Source: a virus. Taken from it: a stretch of 64,000 bases of DNA. Below, in pieces: positions 48,001 to 56,496 of this stretch. The number at the start of each line of letters is the position of its first letter. Position 1 is the stretch's first letter. The notes under the pieces were generated by a model that was not told where the DNA came from, did not search any database, and saw only the letters and a program-made list of their open reading frames with translations. A program made the translations under genes and the position numbers. The stretch spans positions 17,675-81,674 of IMG/VR virus record IMGVR_UViG_3300024353_000005; one strand, given 5' to 3'.

Positions 48001-48569
48001 TTAGGCGAGGACCATCTTCGCAACATTGGGATGTTAGAATAGATAATGGCGAAATGCCTTTCCCACATTTTCAATGCACCGAAAATCCAGCAGTAATTGA
48101 TAAAACAACCTGTGTGTATAAGCCTTGCAAAGTTAGAGAGGCACTTGAATGGAACGGTTCAATAGCCCCTGCTGGAGTTACTAAAGAACTGATTGAGGTA
48201 ACTGTAGTAGAAAAAGTCGATGAAACTGCTGAAGGAGAAATTTACACTGTTAAAGATAAAAAAGGCGAAATACATACTTCCAAGCCAGTTCGGTTTCCAC
48301 GATTGAAAAAGGATGACAAGGTTTGGATGGATCATTTGGAAAGATTATGGACTATTATTAATACCGACGCTAATCCGACAAAGAATACTCCAGCTTATTC
48401 AGTTTTGATAGATGATGGGAAAGCGGAAGTATTGGAAGATTCAGATTTATTTAAGAAAGTTAGATTTAGAGGGAAAAGTCTTAAAGGATTATATACATTT
48501 ACAAGAGAAGATCCGAAAACAGATATATGGGTAATGGAAAAAAGTGGTTTACCAGGAGAGGAAAGATAA
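45075..48569 (+). CDS. Giant ATP-dependent DNA-ligase-like protein with duplicated NTase-like and LigD-PE-like parts, 1164 aa
   Basis: Two related N-terminal segments (about 33-115 and 150-232: FLFLTGGIVNR...GDFDIL and FLWLVGELP...YIDFVF, each ending LGKL) look like tandem nucleotidyltransferase-type domains. Residues 285-500 are a covalent nucleotidyltransferase ligase: lysine in KYDGLN (K312), FIAEIELW (358-365), EGNVIKLS (469-476), NQWKFH (488-493). Two later regions resemble the LigD 3'-phosphoesterase: YICHHHWRGKSCHTDLRI (651-668) and FALHWHWF...SSQHWDVRI (963-989). It may seal and process DNA ends of the packaged genome. No ribosome site precedes ATG 45075. Confidence 0.8.
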   Translation: MKENTKKDLIVHPRKITPDMKAVKLSEVVSVVDSFVIKNPFLFLTGGIVNRNKTKGDFDILYRAEYLPDRMLQEIKERLMNRLNDDLRSRSHLMTDAYHGPFTSNIPLGKLQVTKVEEKAEKKSYIPVGSSGVEMGEDIHLNDILKGLSSFVFEEKFLWLVGELPANGETKKYIDFVFCYPKLPLSISVALKFRIWRALPKEYWHRIRYRFDTNFEPSDTDICLGKLEFILNPEFNIVEMSLKNLTAKQRAASPEIRAQAKASSEEDKVKLFRFYLPLKPIRGYFPRERQTIGLFVSIVTDESKGPWYSTKKYDGLNLEFHYDKGKATIISEDGEDNTGRFPKLIEELKELGADNFSFIAEIELWKTVDGELKHQPREAVIGRVHRKGEPDETGLVANVYDITYLNGKDIHNEPFEKRLQALKSLKFLQATWRKPNLKYKLNRAPAVLSKSAEDIRKHTQFLRKLDGSEGNVIKLSSAKYRLDGKRSNQWKFHNSGTANVIVIEAIETKVKNIWNYLFGLDPQDKKVPEKLLVEIGGKKYLKVGKTFSSARPMKKGDVFLLEYETLNLERNEKTDEIKVTAWAPRELGKVEEKVDTIDNAVRKAKAGLVFQEKIIPVEGEIIYKIGLTPDLEKQVLLYKEVPAEDKGPYKYICHHHWRGKSCHTDLRIVAKRGEYAIGWTIDDLIKGAIKEPVVTMKEAKRIEKEGKAFKIDWKTGKFAMRRTAAGQVKPTELRAHEKARIPIEWMEVQGVAPAGTVGATKEYPAVFLIIDKGKAQYLTQKPAFHEYWMDGTLKGRLVFRRLEQKAFKSLVERGILPEYILNSFNASLAYVNKELNPTEINWVPLTKNGCIVFRKSDLRKIILPPSEIPEGKPRVGVFWVAIQPIVQVPYVISRRAVNKKWVPPKGFSALPLNLKKKVPEEFKYWTKTKIGERRKIRDAYFEYLKKQPKKKKVVEKKVGTFPFALHWHWFRGPVVVRRGPSSQHWDVRIDNGEMPFPHFQCTENPAVIDKTTCVYKPCKVREALEWNGSIAPAGVTKELIEVTVVEKVDETAEGEIYTVKDKKGEIHTSKPVRFPRLKKDDKVWMDHLERLWTIINTDANPTKNTPAYSVLIDDGKAEVLEDSDLFKKVRFRGKSLKGLYTFTREDPKTDIWVMEKSGLPGEER

Positions 48570-50047
48570 TGAATAAAATGTTTGATGAACCAACAAAAGA
48601 CGAAGCTATTGATTTAACGGAATTTGAGCCATCCAAAGCTGGTATCATAGATAAATTTTTAGGAACAAAACCACATAAGAGACGAACATTACATAAGAGT
48701 TTTCCAGGGTTTAAGGCAGCATTATTTTTTAAGGCGGTTACAGAAATTTTAAATGGGTATAAGATTTATGCTACTATTAGTATTTCTCGTGGTGAATTAG
48801 CTGCTCCAGAATATTCTTATTTGGCGGTTGGCAGAGATAAAAGAGAAGAACTTCTTATTGATGGTTACAGATTAGTTGAGAAAGATGGTAATAGAGTAGT
48901 TATTCTTGTAGAGCCAGGGATGAGAAGTATGTATTTAGATATTTATTATCCTGAAGAGAAGTCCGATTTAGCTTTGAATTTTTTAAAATCTGTTGAAAAA
49001 TATATGTCAGAAAATAATTTTTATAAAGGAGAAAAGATAACTCCTGCTGGTGAGTTTTTGCCTATTCCAAATTTAACATTTGATGATGTGAAATTACCAA
49101 TGGATAAAAAAGAGGCAATTAGAGTAGGAGCATTGGAGTTTTTTAAGAAAAAAGAAATATATGATAAGAATAATATTCCTTACAAAAGAGGTTTAATTCT
49201 TACTGGTCTTCCAGGAACTGGTAAAACTCTAACAGGTAAAATTTTACTGGCTCAAAGTGATTGCACATTTATATGGGTTACACAGGATATGGTTTGTTAT
49301 AGTGAAGATATCAAATATATGTATGATATGGCAAAGGAATTGGCTCCTTGTATTCTTTTTATGGAAGATTTAGACGACTATTTAGAAAAAAGTTCTGCTG
49401 TTGGTGTAGTAAAAACCCAAATGGATGGACTCACTTCTGTAGATGGTATTTGCACAATTCTTTGCACAAATTATCCTGATAGATTGCCAAAAGCTCTTCT
49501 TGATAGGCCGAGTCGTTTTGACGAAGTTGTTATATTCAGTTTGCCAGATGAACAACTTAGATATGAAATTTTAAATAAACTTGCACAACCTATGAACATC
49601 ACTAATAAAGATAAATGCTTAAGAGATATTGCATCGAAGTCCGATGGTCTAACTGGAGCCCATCTAAAGGAAGTTTTAGTTTATGCACTATTACTTTCTG
49701 CCGATGATGGTAGAGATATTGTGGAACTTAATGATTTAGAAAAATCACTTAAGAAGGTTTTAAAAACCAGAGAGTTAGTTAATGGTAAAATTGGTTTGAA
49801 GTCAATGGAAGAAATTGTTGATATGATTAAGAAAGAACTTGCAAAAGAAGACACAGAGGAAGCTCGGAAAGTTAAAGTTATTATAGTAAATGTTCCAAAG
49901 GAAATTTGGGAGTGTCCTTATTGTCACAAAGAAATTGGTGAGAAGGGAATATATTATGATGATGAAGTAGGAAAGCATTATCATAGACCATGCAAAAATC
50001 GTGGGAGCATAATTTTACCAGGTGAAGAAGGAGAGGAAACAAAATGA
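48569..50047 (+). CDS. AAA+ ATPase with C-terminal zinc domain, 492 aa
   Basis: ATG 48569 overlaps the ligase stop (TAATG) with AGGAGAGG upstream. An N-terminal domain (1-190) precedes Walker A GLPGTGKT (213-220), Walker B CILFMEDLDD (261-270), sensor CTNYPDR and arginine finger RPSRFDEV. The end carries CPYCHKEIGEKGI...HYHRPC, a LIM-like zinc knuckle. A Cdc48/FtsH-type AAA core between portal and protease is unusual. It could remodel capsid or ligase proteins. Confidence 0.85.
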   Translation: MNKMFDEPTKDEAIDLTEFEPSKAGIIDKFLGTKPHKRRTLHKSFPGFKAALFFKAVTEILNGYKIYATISISRGELAAPEYSYLAVGRDKREELLIDGYRLVEKDGNRVVILVEPGMRSMYLDIYYPEEKSDLALNFLKSVEKYMSENNFYKGEKITPAGEFLPIPNLTFDDVKLPMDKKEAIRVGALEFFKKKEIYDKNNIPYKRGLILTGLPGTGKTLTGKILLAQSDCTFIWVTQDMVCYSEDIKYMYDMAKELAPCILFMEDLDDYLEKSSAVGVVKTQMDGLTSVDGICTILCTNYPDRLPKALLDRPSRFDEVVIFSLPDEQLRYEILNKLAQPMNITNKDKCLRDIASKSDGLTGAHLKEVLVYALLLSADDGRDIVELNDLEKSLKKVLKTRELVNGKIGLKSMEEIVDMIKKELAKEDTEEARKVKVIIVNVPKEIWECPYCHKEIGEKGIYYDDEVGKHYHRPCKNRGSIILPGEEGEETK

Positions 50048-51660
50048 ACAATTTATTTGATAATTTGCAGTTTAAAGTCTATACAGATATTCTGAAGAAA
50101 TCTAAAAAGGATGGTAAGCGTCTTATCAGTGGATATGCTTCTACTGCTGCCCTCGATAGGCAGAACGAAGTTATTACTATAGAAGCATTGCGACAGGCTG
50201 CGAATCATCTGCTTGAAAACCATACTGTTTTCTACGAACATGAGCATCAAAAATTTCCCGTCGGAAAAGTTGTTGAAACAGGAATTGATGATAAAGGTTT
50301 GAGAGTTATTGTGGAGATTTCACAAACAGCCGACCAACTGTGGACATTAATAGAGGAAGATATTCTTGATAGTTTTAGTATCGGTGGCAGAGTAACATCA
50401 TCAGAGGAAAAAGTGGGAAAAGATGGTAAATCTTATAATGAGGTTACAGGCATAGAATTATTTGAGGTAAGTGTTGTTGGATTACCAGCTAATCCTGAAG
50501 CGAAATTTGCATTAGTAAATAAATCTTTTAACACAGCGATTACAGACGAAATCAAAAAGAGAAAGGAGGGGAAAGAAATGGCAGAAGAAAAGAAAATCGA
50601 AACTACTGATTCTGATACTACTAACATTACTGTTTCTGATGGAACTTCTGATGTTGTTGAGACTACAGAACCCAAAGCCGAAGAAAAGAAGGTTGAGGAG
50701 ATTGTGAAGGAAACAGCAGAGAAAAAAGAAACTACAAAAGTAGAAAAGAAAGAGGATAGTAAAATAGTAGAGAAGGAAGATACTCAGAAAGAGGATTTGG
50801 AGAAATATGAAAAAGAGGATAAAGAAGCCTCTGAAAAAATAGAGAAAGAAAAAGTTGAGGGTACAAAGACTGAATCTGCTTCTATAGCCTTAGACGATAC
50901 TTCTACTATTCAAATTAATCTCTTACCAGATAAAACTGATGATACAGTTTCAGAAGAAAAAGAGGAAAAATCTGAACCAGTGGAAGAAAAGAAGGAAGAA
51001 CCGAAAGTAGAGGAAAAAAAGGAAGAAGAGGTAGAAGACGATAGTGAAGCAACTTGGGAACTTTTAGTTGATGAAGTTGAAAATGCTAAACAATATCCCT
51101 ATCCTTATTATCCATATCCTTATGCAAAACTAGGTGAAGAGGTAAAGGAGATTATTTTCTTATTGGATAAACTTATCGCAAAAGAAACCAATGAGGATGT
51201 AAAAGCTATATTGCAGGAGATAAAGGCGAAGGTCTCAAAATTGGTTGGTCAGGCATATCCTTATCCTGAGAAATATCCTTATCCGAAAAAGGAAGAAGAA
51301 GCTGGGAAGCAATATCCAGCTCCTGAAGCTCCTCTAAAAGAAGTTTTGGCGAGTCTTAAGGATTTAGGTAAGAAGATTGATGAGGTTCTTGCAAGACTTC
51401 CTGAAAAAGATGTTGAAGTAAAAGAGCCAGAGAAGAAAAAGGAAGAACCTAAAGTTGAGGAAAAAATTTTAGAGGCTGAAAAGAAAGAAGAGCCAAAAGT
51501 TGAAAAGAAAGTTGAGAAAGCGGAAGAAGAAAAACCACAAAGAAAAAGTTTTATAGCAGATGCTCCTTATGCCGATAAGAAAAAGGATGAGGAGAAGAAA
51601 GATGTTAAAAAGACAACTGATAAAGGTTGGAACCGAATAGTATTTGGAGAACAAAAATAA
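50044..51660 (+). CDS. Prohead protease (S78 type) fused to scaffold region, 538 aa
   Basis: Residues 1-165 are an HK97-like prohead protease: GYASTAALDRQNEVI, catalytic histidine in FYEHEHQKFPVGK, serine in DSFSIGGRV, and VSVVGLPANPEA. The rest is a Lys/Glu-rich, coiled-coil, scaffold-like region with YPYPYYPYPY repeats. The protease digests the scaffold after assembly, allowing capsid expansion. Start overlaps the ATPase stop (ATGA). Confidence 0.85.
   Translation: MNNLFDNLQFKVYTDILKKSKKDGKRLISGYASTAALDRQNEVITIEALRQAANHLLENHTVFYEHEHQKFPVGKVVETGIDDKGLRVIVEISQTADQLWTLIEEDILDSFSIGGRVTSSEEKVGKDGKSYNEVTGIELFEVSVVGLPANPEAKFALVNKSFNTAITDEIKKRKEGKEMAEEKKIETTDSDTTNITVSDGTSDVVETTEPKAEEKKVEEIVKETAEKKETTKVEKKEDSKIVEKEDTQKEDLEKYEKEDKEASEKIEKEKVEGTKTESASIALDDTSTIQINLLPDKTDDTVSEEKEEKSEPVEEKKEEPKVEEKKEEEVEDDSEATWELLVDEVENAKQYPYPYYPYPYAKLGEEVKEIIFLLDKLIAKETNEDVKAILQEIKAKVSKLVGQAYPYPEKYPYPKKEEEAGKQYPAPEAPLKEVLASLKDLGKKIDEVLARLPEKDVEVKEPEKKKEEPKVEEKILEAEKKEEPKVEKKVEKAEEEKPQRKSFIADAPYADKKKDEEKKDVKKTTDKGWNRIVFGEQK
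50578..51660 (+). CDS. Nested scaffolding protein from an internal start, 360 aa
   Basis: An in-frame ATG at 50578 has AGGAGGGG 7 bp upstream, within the protease gene. It would yield the C-terminal scaffold alone (MAEEKKIETTDSDTTNITVS onward), as with lambda Nu3 inside the protease gene. Tyr/Pro repeats at about 51095-51125 and 51255-51290. Confidence 0.7.
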   Translation: MAEEKKIETTDSDTTNITVSDGTSDVVETTEPKAEEKKVEEIVKETAEKKETTKVEKKEDSKIVEKEDTQKEDLEKYEKEDKEASEKIEKEKVEGTKTESASIALDDTSTIQINLLPDKTDDTVSEEKEEKSEPVEEKKEEPKVEEKKEEEVEDDSEATWELLVDEVENAKQYPYPYYPYPYAKLGEEVKEIIFLLDKLIAKETNEDVKAILQEIKAKVSKLVGQAYPYPEKYPYPKKEEEAGKQYPAPEAPLKEVLASLKDLGKKIDEVLARLPEKDVEVKEPEKKKEEPKVEEKILEAEKKEEPKVEKKVEKAEEEKPQRKSFIADAPYADKKKDEEKKDVKKTTDKGWNRIVFGEQK

Positions 51661-51716
51661 TATCCTAGAAAAATTGTGCTAGGTTGAATCTGTAAAGACA
51701 GGAGGTGTTTTAAAAT

Positions 51717-52718
51717 ATGTTAGACGATGCAATTAAAAAAGCTGTTGGAATAGGATTACAGAAAGCTGATGCTGAGGACTTGTTATCATCTGAAATCGGA
51801 AACTTCTTACCTACCGAGTATGCTACAGAGTTTGTAGCCTTGGTGAGGGAGAAGAATTATGCCCGTGAACTTTTCAGAACGATAACTATGCCTACAGCTA
51901 CTTTTGAGATTCCTAGAATCGATGCAGATGCTACGGTGTACTATGTCTCTGGTGAGGCTACTGCCCCTACTGCAAAATCAAGTCTTGATACTGCTTTTGC
52001 TGGTAAGGTTACTTTAGTGGCTAAGAAATTGATGGCGTATACTGATATTTCTACCGAAGTGGAAGAGGATTCTAAAGTTGCAATGCTTCCTCTTATAAAG
52101 GATGCTTTTGCAGAAGGAGTCGCTACTGCTGAAGAGAAAGCTATGATTCAGGGCGATCCAGCACTTAGTTGGAGCAATGCTCAAGATGTTAGAGAAGCTC
52201 TTGAAGGAGTTCTTAAATTGGGTGCTGCTAAAGTTGTGGCTTATGCTACTTCTTTGTTAGCTACTATTGAAGTTGCTAGAGTTGCGATGGGCAAGTATGG
52301 TCGTGGTGTTGATAAGCTGATACTTTTAGTTAGTCCTTACACTGCTTCTAAATTACGCCAAGAACAATCTGTTCTGACTGTTGAAAAATATGGTCCGAAC
52401 GCAACGATTCTTAAAGGTGAATTAGGGCAATATATGGGTATTAAACTCATAGAATCTCCCTATATCCCTGAAGAATTGACAGTTAGCGTAATGGAAGGCG
52501 GAGCACTTACAGGAGCTGATTTAGGTGTTGCTATTCTAATGAGAAAGGATGCGGTTATTATCGGTGACAGACGGAAAGTAAAGTTTGAATCTGATAAGAT
52601 TATCGAAGCAGATGCTCTTAGAGTGGTAATCTCTGAAAGAATTGATTTTAAACAGACCCTTGGAGTTGGGTCAATCGTGAGAATCAGTGGTTTGGAGAAT
52701 AGCTATGTGGCACCATAA
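51717..52718 (+). CDS. Major capsid protein (HK97 fold)
   Basis: 333 residues with AGGAGGTG before ATG 51717. Recognisable HK97-type blocks: NYARELFRTITMPTATFEIP near the N-arm, VTLVAKKLMAYTDISTEVEE (P domain helix), GVATAEEKAMIQGD, and the C-terminal AVIIGDRRKVKFESDK, followed by VVISERIDF. It forms the icosahedral shell. Position after protease-scaffold supports the call. Confidence 0.87.
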   Translation: MLDDAIKKAVGIGLQKADAEDLLSSEIGNFLPTEYATEFVALVREKNYARELFRTITMPTATFEIPRIDADATVYYVSGEATAPTAKSSLDTAFAGKVTLVAKKLMAYTDISTEVEEDSKVAMLPLIKDAFAEGVATAEEKAMIQGDPALSWSNAQDVREALEGVLKLGAAKVVAYATSLLATIEVARVAMGKYGRGVDKLILLVSPYTASKLRQEQSVLTVEKYGPNATILKGELGQYMGIKLIESPYIPEELTVSVMEGGALTGADLGVAILMRKDAVIIGDRRKVKFESDKIIEADALRVVISERIDFKQTLGVGSIVRISGLENSYVAP

Positions 52719-52739
52719 TAGGTGATAATTAATCTGGTG

Positions 52740-52766
52740 GGTTTGGGGCTTATGTAGCCCCAGACC
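52740..52766 (+). other. Hairpin after the major capsid gene
   Basis: GGTTTGGGGCT-TATGT-AGCCCCAGACC, 11 pairs with one T-G. No T-run follows, so it is more likely an mRNA-stabilising or processing hairpin than an intrinsic terminator; it could raise capsid mRNA relative to distal genes. Confidence 0.6.
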
Positions 52767-52797
52767 TACTGGTTCTGAAAATTCTGGAGACAAAATA

Positions 52798-53100
52798 ATG
52801 AGATATGAAGCCACAATCAAAAGCATAAAGAATATAAATACCTTTGATGCTGAAATCTCATTAGGATTTGGAGTTAGAGTTAGGTCAACCCTTAGACTGA
52901 AAGATATCTCATCTCTTAAGGATAAGAATAGCAAGTTTTATGGAGCGATTGAATACCTTAACGCTACTTTAGTAAATAAAAAGGTTTTGATTGATATTAA
53001 GTTAGCAAAAGAATATTCACTTGCAATAGTTTATTTTGACAGCAGAAACATAAATCAAGAACTCATAGATAAAGGGTTGGCGAAAGTTTTTAAGAAATAA
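52798..53100 (+). CDS. Staphylococcal-nuclease-like small protein, 100 aa
   Basis: FYGAIEYLNATLVNKKVLID, then YSLAIVYFDSRNINQELIDK, then GLAKVFKK follow the SNase fold end (YxRxLAxVxxxGxxVNxxLVxxGLA). The catalytic Arg/Glu residues are not clear, so it may be an inactive OB-fold relative. Confidence 0.65.
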   Translation: MRYEATIKSIKNINTFDAEISLGFGVRVRSTLRLKDISSLKDKNSKFYGAIEYLNATLVNKKVLIDIKLAKEYSLAIVYFDSRNINQELIDKGLAKVFKK

Positions 53101-53108
53101 GGAATAAA

Positions 53109-53297
53109 ATGGCAAAACAGAATCATACAAATATATTGGTTGAACTAAGTAACAAAGTAGGACAGCTTGAGCAGGGGATGAAGGAGTTAAGAATTCATTT
53201 TACAAATCACCTTAGCGACCATAAACTTGATAGAATATTTATGTTAGTACAGACATTAATAGTGGTGGGGCTTTTCTGCTTTCTGAAGTGGCATTAA
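53109..53297 (+). CDS. XhlA-like coiled-coil membrane protein, 62 aa
   Basis: A helix-forming N-terminus (LVELSNKVGQLEQGMKELRI) and a C-terminal membrane helix (FMLVQTLIVVGLFCFL) recall haemolysin XhlA/holin-like phage proteins. Membrane binding is likely; lysis role is a guess. Confidence 0.58.
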   Translation: MAKQNHTNILVELSNKVGQLEQGMKELRIHFTNHLSDHKLDRIFMLVQTLIVVGLFCFLKWH

Positions 53298-53393
53298 AAT
53301 TTTTAGTTCAAAGTAGCAAGAACTTTTTTCCGACGAGAAAAATAAAAAATAAAATTGCTGAGTAACAAAAATTAAAAACAAAGGAGTAAAACG

Positions 53394-53843
53394 ATGGCTC
53401 GATTATACGCTTCGGTCAAGGATGGAAATCAAGTAAAATTTATCCCTCTTGCAGCAACAATAGATGCCGATGGACTTGGTGTTTTAAAAGTTGATACTGA
53501 ATTATCTGTAGATTCTTTATCTCTTAATATAGATAATTTAAAAATTGCTTCTACCGATGGAACTGTGGGCAATGCTAAATATCTTAAGGTAGATGCAGAT
53601 GGAACAATTTATGCAAATGTAACTTTTCCAGATATTTTAGATGTTGATGAAAATCCGTTGAAAAAAGCCAATATTACAGCCGAATACACTTATGTAGTTG
53701 CTGGAAACGGAGTTGGCAAGGTTGAGACTATTAAGGAATATGCAACAGGAGCAGGTGCTGGAGATCCAGCGAAATTATCTGTGTACTCCTACAATGCCCA
53801 AGATAAAGTATCATTGATTGTCGTCAGTGACACAACTGTTTAA
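53394..53843 (+). CDS. Putative virion/decoration protein, 149 aa
   Basis: Beta-rich, few charged helices (VLKVDTELSVDSLSLNIDNL; KYLKVDADGTIYANVTF). AAGGAG before ATG. Position after capsid suggests a head decoration or head-tail protein; no family seen. Confidence 0.58.
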   Translation: MARLYASVKDGNQVKFIPLAATIDADGLGVLKVDTELSVDSLSLNIDNLKIASTDGTVGNAKYLKVDADGTIYANVTFPDILDVDENPLKKANITAEYTYVVAGNGVGKVETIKEYATGAGAGDPAKLSVYSYNAQDKVSLIVVSDTTV

Positions 53844-53851
53844 GGAAATAA

Positions 53852-54601
53852 ATGAGTGCAAAAAAAAGATACTATTGTATAGATTGTGGTAAAGAAATCA
53901 GTATTTTTTCTGGGTTTTATGGTCAAGGAAGATGTGGTTCTTGTGCTATGAAAAGAAGATTTAAGAATCCAGAGAATCATCCGAGGTTTGGGAAGCACAA
54001 CACAGCAGAATCTAAAAAGAAAGTAAGTTGCTTGTTAAAAGGAATAAAACGGTCTAGGGAAACAAAGGCAAAGATAAGTAAAGCAAATAGTGGCAAAAAG
54101 CCAAGTTTAGAAGCTCGAAAGAAAATGAGCAAAGCCCATAAAGGTCAAAAATCTTGGAACGAAGGGAAGTTGGGTGTTTATTCTGCTAAAACTTTAAAAT
54201 TAATGTCAAAGAGACAATTGGAAAATCCTATCAGATATTGGCTTGGTAAGAAGCGACCTTCCATAACAGGCAAGAAGAATTATCATTTTGGAAAACCTCT
54301 CAGACCTCATTGGGGTATGTATAAAGGAATAAATATGAGAAGTAACTGGGAAATATGGTTTGCCCAATTTTTAGATCTGAGTGGGTGTAAATGGAGATAT
54401 GAATCTAAAACTTTTGATTTGGGTAAAACTACATACACACCCGATTTTTATATTCCAGAGTGGAATCAGTTTATTGAAATAAAGGGATATTTTTCTCAAA
54501 AAGCTATAGATAAAATAGATTTATTTAAAGAACAATACCCTAAAGAGAATTTAAGAATTTTTAAGAGAGAAGATTTGAAAAAAATTGGTGTAATCGTATA
54601 A
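53852..54601 (+). CDS. Homing endonuclease, NUMOD3 repeats plus PD-(D/E)XK nuclease
   Basis: 249 residues. Zinc ribbon start (CIDCGKEIS, CGSCAMK), then NUMOD3 repeats (HNTAESKKKVS, SRETKAKISKANSGKKPS, LEARKKMSKAHKG). The C-terminus NWEIWFAQFLD, YTPDFYIPE, QFIEIKGY is a PD-(D/E)XK nuclease (D...EIKG). It is free-standing and placed inside the virion gene run. Confidence 0.82.
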   Translation: MSAKKRYYCIDCGKEISIFSGFYGQGRCGSCAMKRRFKNPENHPRFGKHNTAESKKKVSCLLKGIKRSRETKAKISKANSGKKPSLEARKKMSKAHKGQKSWNEGKLGVYSAKTLKLMSKRQLENPIRYWLGKKRPSITGKKNYHFGKPLRPHWGMYKGINMRSNWEIWFAQFLDLSGCKWRYESKTFDLGKTTYTPDFYIPEWNQFIEIKGYFSQKAIDKIDLFKEQYPKENLRIFKREDLKKIGVIV

Positions 54602-54668
54602 CTAATATAAGGGGAAGTCAGTTTAGCCTCTATCTCTTATTATAATAAAAAATTAGGAGGCAATAATA

Positions 54669-55358
54669 ATGGACAGATTTAAACCAACTAAATATGACAA
54701 AATTCAGGATGATGAAACAGCTAAAGCAGTAGAACAGACACATATCCAGAACACAGATATCAAATTAGATGAGGGCGGAGCTAGTGAAGTAGCAGTCGCA
54801 GACATTAAAGACGCTGTAGATAAGAAACACATTCAAAATACCGACCAAAAATTGGACGAAGGTGGAGCTAATGAAGTCGCTGTGGCAGATGTTAGCGATG
54901 CAGTTACTCATAAAGATTTAACCGATAATCCTCATACAGTTACTTCTGCTCAAGTAGGAGCATATACTCAAGCTGAAGTAAATACTTTAGTTAATGGTGC
55001 TAAATGTATAGAGATTACTTTGAGTGGTAACGCTAATAATTATTTACTCGCCAAAAATACTACTTATGCAGTTCTTACCAGATTTATTTTTAAAGGAACT
55101 ACTAAATTAGGTAGCCCTACTAATATCAAAGCAATAGTACATGTTAAAACCGCAGCAAAACCTGGAGATGTTAGAATATATGATTTAACTAATGCTAATG
55201 TTATTTGCGAAGTAACAGGAATAAGTAGTTTAGTACCTATTTTAGTAGATTTAGGAACACTATCAAACTTACCTTCTGGAGAAGCTATGTTTGAAGTTCA
55301 AGCAAAAGACCCTTTAGCAGATGAAGTATATGTTTCAGGGCTAATATTGGAATTTTAA
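54669..55358 (+). CDS. Virion/tail-associated protein with tandem HIQNTDxKLDEGGA repeats, 229 aa
   Basis: Two near-identical repeats (THIQNTDIKLDEGGASEVAV and KHIQNTDQKLDEGGANEVAV), then HKDLTDNPHTVTSAQVGAYT and a beta-sandwich C-terminus. Related repeats start the next gene, so these are probably fibre or baseplate-attached proteins. Strong AGGAGG upstream. Confidence 0.65.
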   Translation: MDRFKPTKYDKIQDDETAKAVEQTHIQNTDIKLDEGGASEVAVADIKDAVDKKHIQNTDQKLDEGGANEVAVADVSDAVTHKDLTDNPHTVTSAQVGAYTQAEVNTLVNGAKCIEITLSGNANNYLLAKNTTYAVLTRFIFKGTTKLGSPTNIKAIVHVKTAAKPGDVRIYDLTNANVICEVTGISSLVPILVDLGTLSNLPSGEAMFEVQAKDPLADEVYVSGLILEF

Positions 55359-55372
55359 AAGGAGAATAAATC

Positions 55373-56482
55373 ATGTATAAAGTTAGATTTTATTGTATAG
55401 ATGGTGCTCATTATGAGTATTTAGAACAGGAAACTATTGATGAGAATGTAACTTGCTCTACTCATCCTGAGTCTGAGATCAAGGATTTTGTAATCATAGA
55501 GGATGTAAATGATTTAACAGATGCGATTGATAAAAAGCACATTCAAAATACTGATACAGCATTAAGAACTGATAAATTTATAGTAGACGCAGATGGAAGA
55601 GTGCATATAGATACCTCTTTACCAGAAGCACTTAGAATAGGAAATGGTGCGACTGGTGTAGATTATAAAATTAAATTTTCTGGCAATAATGGCGATGGAG
55701 AAATTATTTGGCAGGAAACCAAAGACAAGTTTAAATTTGATTGTGGGCTTGATGTAACAGGTTGTGGATTTATAGATTCAATAAATGAATACACACTTGA
55801 TGCAGGAGTAATAGTTGAAGGTGTAGTAATTAAAGATGGTGAAATAGATACAGACCTTATAGCTAAAAAACACGACCACGATAATAAAACCGAACTCGAT
55901 TTAGTAACAGATGGCGACCACGATACTCGTACTGACAATCCTCATGGAGTTACTGGCATAACTGGCAAGACAGGTCCTACTGGACCAACAGGAGTAGGAA
56001 TAACAGGTCCTACTGGTCCACAAGGAACTACTGGTCAGACTGGTTTACAAGGTAGTGTAGGGACTACTGGACCCACAGGTCCGCAAGGTATTCGAGGTGT
56101 TACTGGACCAACTGGGCCTATAGTAGCCACTACCTATGCAGAAGACGAAACAGTATCAGGTACTACAGATATCGCTTGGCAACAAAAATTTAGAATGAAT
56201 TTTACACCTCCCTCTACTGGAAATTATTTATTAGAGTGGTCACTAGAAATTACCAACAGTAAAGCTGGTTCAAGCACTTATGTTCAGATTGAATTAGATG
56301 ATATAACTAAAATCAATCATATAATTAAAGAACCTGCTATAGTGGGTATATATACAAATTGTTCTGGATTTAAAAAATTAAACTTTGTTGATACTAATTT
56401 ACACACAATAGATGTAGATTTTAAAGCTGAGGCGGATACTGCATCAATTCGTAGAGTTAGATTATTTATTAGAAAAATATAA
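55373..56482 (+). CDS. Collagen-like virion/tail-fibre protein, 369 aa
   Basis: An N-terminal beta region with [12 protein letters not shown] (shared with the previous gene), [20 protein letters not shown], then Gly-x-y collagen-like repeats (about 197-247) and a jelly-roll-like C-terminal domain. Such fibres form trimers and bind host surfaces. Confidence 0.75.
   Translation: MYKVRFYCIDGAHYEYLEQETIDENVTCSTHPESEIKDFVIIEDVNDLTDAIDKKHIQNTDTALRTDKFIVDADGRVHIDTSLPEALRIGNGATGVDYKIKFSGNNGDGEIIWQETKDKFKFDCGLDVTGCGFIDSINEYTLDAGVIVEGVVIKDGEIDTDLIAKKHDHDNKTELDLVTDGDHDTRTDNPHGVTGITGKTGPTGPTGVGITGPTGPQGTTGQTGLQGSVGTTGPTGPQGIRGVTGPTGPIVATTYAEDETVSGTTDIAWQQKFRMNFTPPSTGNYLLEWSLEITNSKAGSSTYVQIELDDITKINHIIKEPAIVGIYTNCSGFKKLNFVDTNLHTIDVDFKAEADTASIRRVRLFIRKI
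55963..56118 (+). repeat. Collagen-like (Gly-x-y) coding repeat
   Basis: In-frame repeats such as ACTGGACCAACAGG and GGTCCACAAGG encode GPTGPQG units. Prone to slippage and length change. Confidence 0.8.
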
Positions 56483-56496
56483 TCGGAGGTAAATAA

